DNA of 6,004 bases, from the NCBI GenBank assembly GCA_002403175.1, contig DHHG01000244.1, positions 1 through 6,004 on the forward strand, in the 5' to 3' direction. Shown here in pieces: positions 5,016-6,004 of the stretch. The stretch's first letter is position 1; each line of letters starts with the position of its first letter. A model generated the notes under the pieces. It searched no databases. It was not told the DNA's origin and was given only the letters and a program-made list of their open reading frames with translations. This DNA is from Syntrophaceae bacterium UBA4778. Lineage in GTDB: Bacteria > Desulfobacterota > Syntrophia > Syntrophales > UBA4778. Made by a program: the position numbers and the translations under genes.

Positions 5016-6004
5016 TCATAGTCCCCTTTTTCTAATCCCATCATTTTTCGGGTGAGAGCGTACTTATAAAAATTCATGATCGCTGAAAGATTTTCGGGTT
5101 CAGGATCTTCCTTTTTATATAGCTCACGAACCGGACCGGTAAGAATTCGCTTCACAAGCGTGTACAGCATCTGCCCATCCCCAACATCGTATTTCATTAC
5201 GCCTTCCGGACGAAAACCCGTGTCGGTTGCTACTATCGGCACTTTGAGCGAAAGCGCTTCACGAACGGAAATTGAGTCACCATCAAATGCAGTGCTACGA
5301 ATGAATACGCTACTGGCATACATAATGGATTGAACATGCTTGGGATCGATATCCGAAATTACAAGAATCTCATTTTTCAGGCCTTCTCTCTCAATATGCA
5401 AATTGACCTCCTGTTTACCTGGGCCCGCGCCGATGATGACCATTCCAATATCCGGGAAATCCGGTTTTAAACTACGGACAAGAGAGATCAGGTCCTCTAT
5501 TCTATATTCAGGTCGAAACGCCACTACAGAGGAAATAATCGGTCTTTTGATATTGATGAAACCGCCGATCTCGCCTCCATCCATTTTAGAAGGGGGAATT
5601 TTAAGGCCAAGATAGGCCGGTATAGTCAAAACGGGGTTGCTTAATCCCATTTCCATCAGACATGATTTGATGTGATCATTTACAGATATTATTCCCTGAT
5701 ATTTCTTCAGTGCCCATAGGAAATACTTTTTTTTATATGGATTCACGCCGCGGATATAAGCCGAGCAATTTCCGGAATGCAGGGTCAGAAAGTACGGTGT
5801 TCCCGAAGCCATGGAGGCAATTGCTCCCAGAACGATCATCTGCCAGCTTCCTGTGTTGTGACCGTTTGTATGTAGATGAGCAAAATCGTACCGTCGACTT
5901 TCCGAAAAAAGATTGAAAATGAATTCAAGCCTTCCCCGAGAACAGATAACACCAGGAACATTTCTCTTTTTGAACTCTGTATTCAGCACAATTGCTTTAA
6001 TGTT
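5012..6004 (-). CDS. GT4-type glycosyltransferase, N-terminus beyond the window
   Basis: This is a GT-B fold glycosyltransferase lacking its start. The frame is open to the window edge (five more codons upstream of a GTG at 5989), and the first Rossmann strand with its glycine-rich loop should lie outside, so the GTG is not trusted as the start. Numbered from that GTG (325 residues to the stop), the acceptor-domain segment HLHTNGHNTGSWQ is at 38-50 and FLTLHSG at 67-73. The linker to the donor domain follows near 125. SVVAFRPEYRIEDLI (154-168) is the usual donor-domain opening, and VIIGAGPGKQE (184-194) comes next. The nucleotide-sugar motif reads DGDSISVREAL (236-246), so the E-x7-E pair appears as D236 and E244. 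The protein is presumably cytoplasmic or peripheral at the inner membrane, adding a sugar to a lipid-linked glycan. The last four bases overlap the methyltransferase gene. Confidence 0.93.
   Translation of the reverse strand, partial: NIKAIVLNTEFKKRNVPGVICSRGRLEFIFNLFSESRRYDFAHLHTNGHNTGSWQMIVLGAIASMASGTPYFLTLHSGNCSAYIRGVNPYKKKYFLWALKKYQGIISVNDHIKSCLMEMGLSNPVLTIPAYLGLKIPPSKMDGGEIGGFINIKRPIISSVVAFRPEYRIEDLISLVRSLKPDFPDIGMVIIGAGPGKQEVNLHIEREGLKNEILVISDIDPKHVQSIMYASSVFIRSTAFDGDSISVREALSLKVPIVATDTGFRPEGVMKYDVGDGQMLYTLVKRILTGPVRELYKKEDPEPENLSAIMNFYKYALTRKMMGLEKGDYE
5023..5028 (-). promoter_or_regulatory. Ribosome binding site inside the glycosyltransferase 3' end
   Basis: AAGGGG, formed by the last codons of the glycosyltransferase gene, stands seven bases before the methyltransferase ATG at 5015. 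Together with the ATGA overlap it indicates translational coupling. It also supports this start over an out-of-frame ATG at 5019. Confidence 0.6.

Overview
The window suggests a Gram-negative, probably anaerobic or facultative bacterium of moderate G+C content. A Desulfobacterota-like origin is a guess from the kind of genes present: a Tat-exported flavoprotein of the fumarate-reductase type, a cysteine-poor Crp/Fnr regulator, and polysaccharide-type glycosyltransferase and methyltransferase genes. Nothing in the sequence fixes the taxon. I see no RNA genes, CRISPR arrays, insertion sequences or attachment sites.

Layout: (1) 1-184 is a leader with a perfect -10 box but no convincing complete gene. 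(2) About 200-1039 (+) is an alpha/beta hydrolase with a complete Ser-Asp-His triad. (3) 1040-1150 is a convergent gap with a minus-strand terminator-like hairpin. (4) 1151-2740 (-) is a Tat-exported FAD-dependent oxidoreductase whose active-site positions do not match classical fumarate reductases. (5) 2741-3040 is a divergent intergenic region of 300 bases with a good sigma70-type promoter facing right. (6) 3041-3271 (+) is a 76-residue membrane protein with a PEP-CTERM-like tail. (7) 3275-3958 (-) is a Crp/Fnr-family regulator whose stop lies three bases from that of the small gene. (8) 4026-5015 (-) is a SAM-dependent methyltransferase. (9) 5012-6004 (-) is a GT4-type glycosyltransferase that runs off the right edge. 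Genes 8 and 9 overlap by four bases and are surely one operon.

How they fit together: the right half looks like the end of a surface-glycan operon (a sugar is added, then something is methylated), with a regulator downstream that could be cotranscribed. The small protein has a PVSDPT-transmembrane-RK tail that resembles the exosortase sorting signal (PVPEPT-type). Since exosortase systems are commonly tied to polysaccharide loci, this is the most interesting lead in the window, although no exosortase is visible here. The hydrolase and the flavoprotein are orphan-looking enzymes facing each other. Their substrates cannot be read from the sequence.
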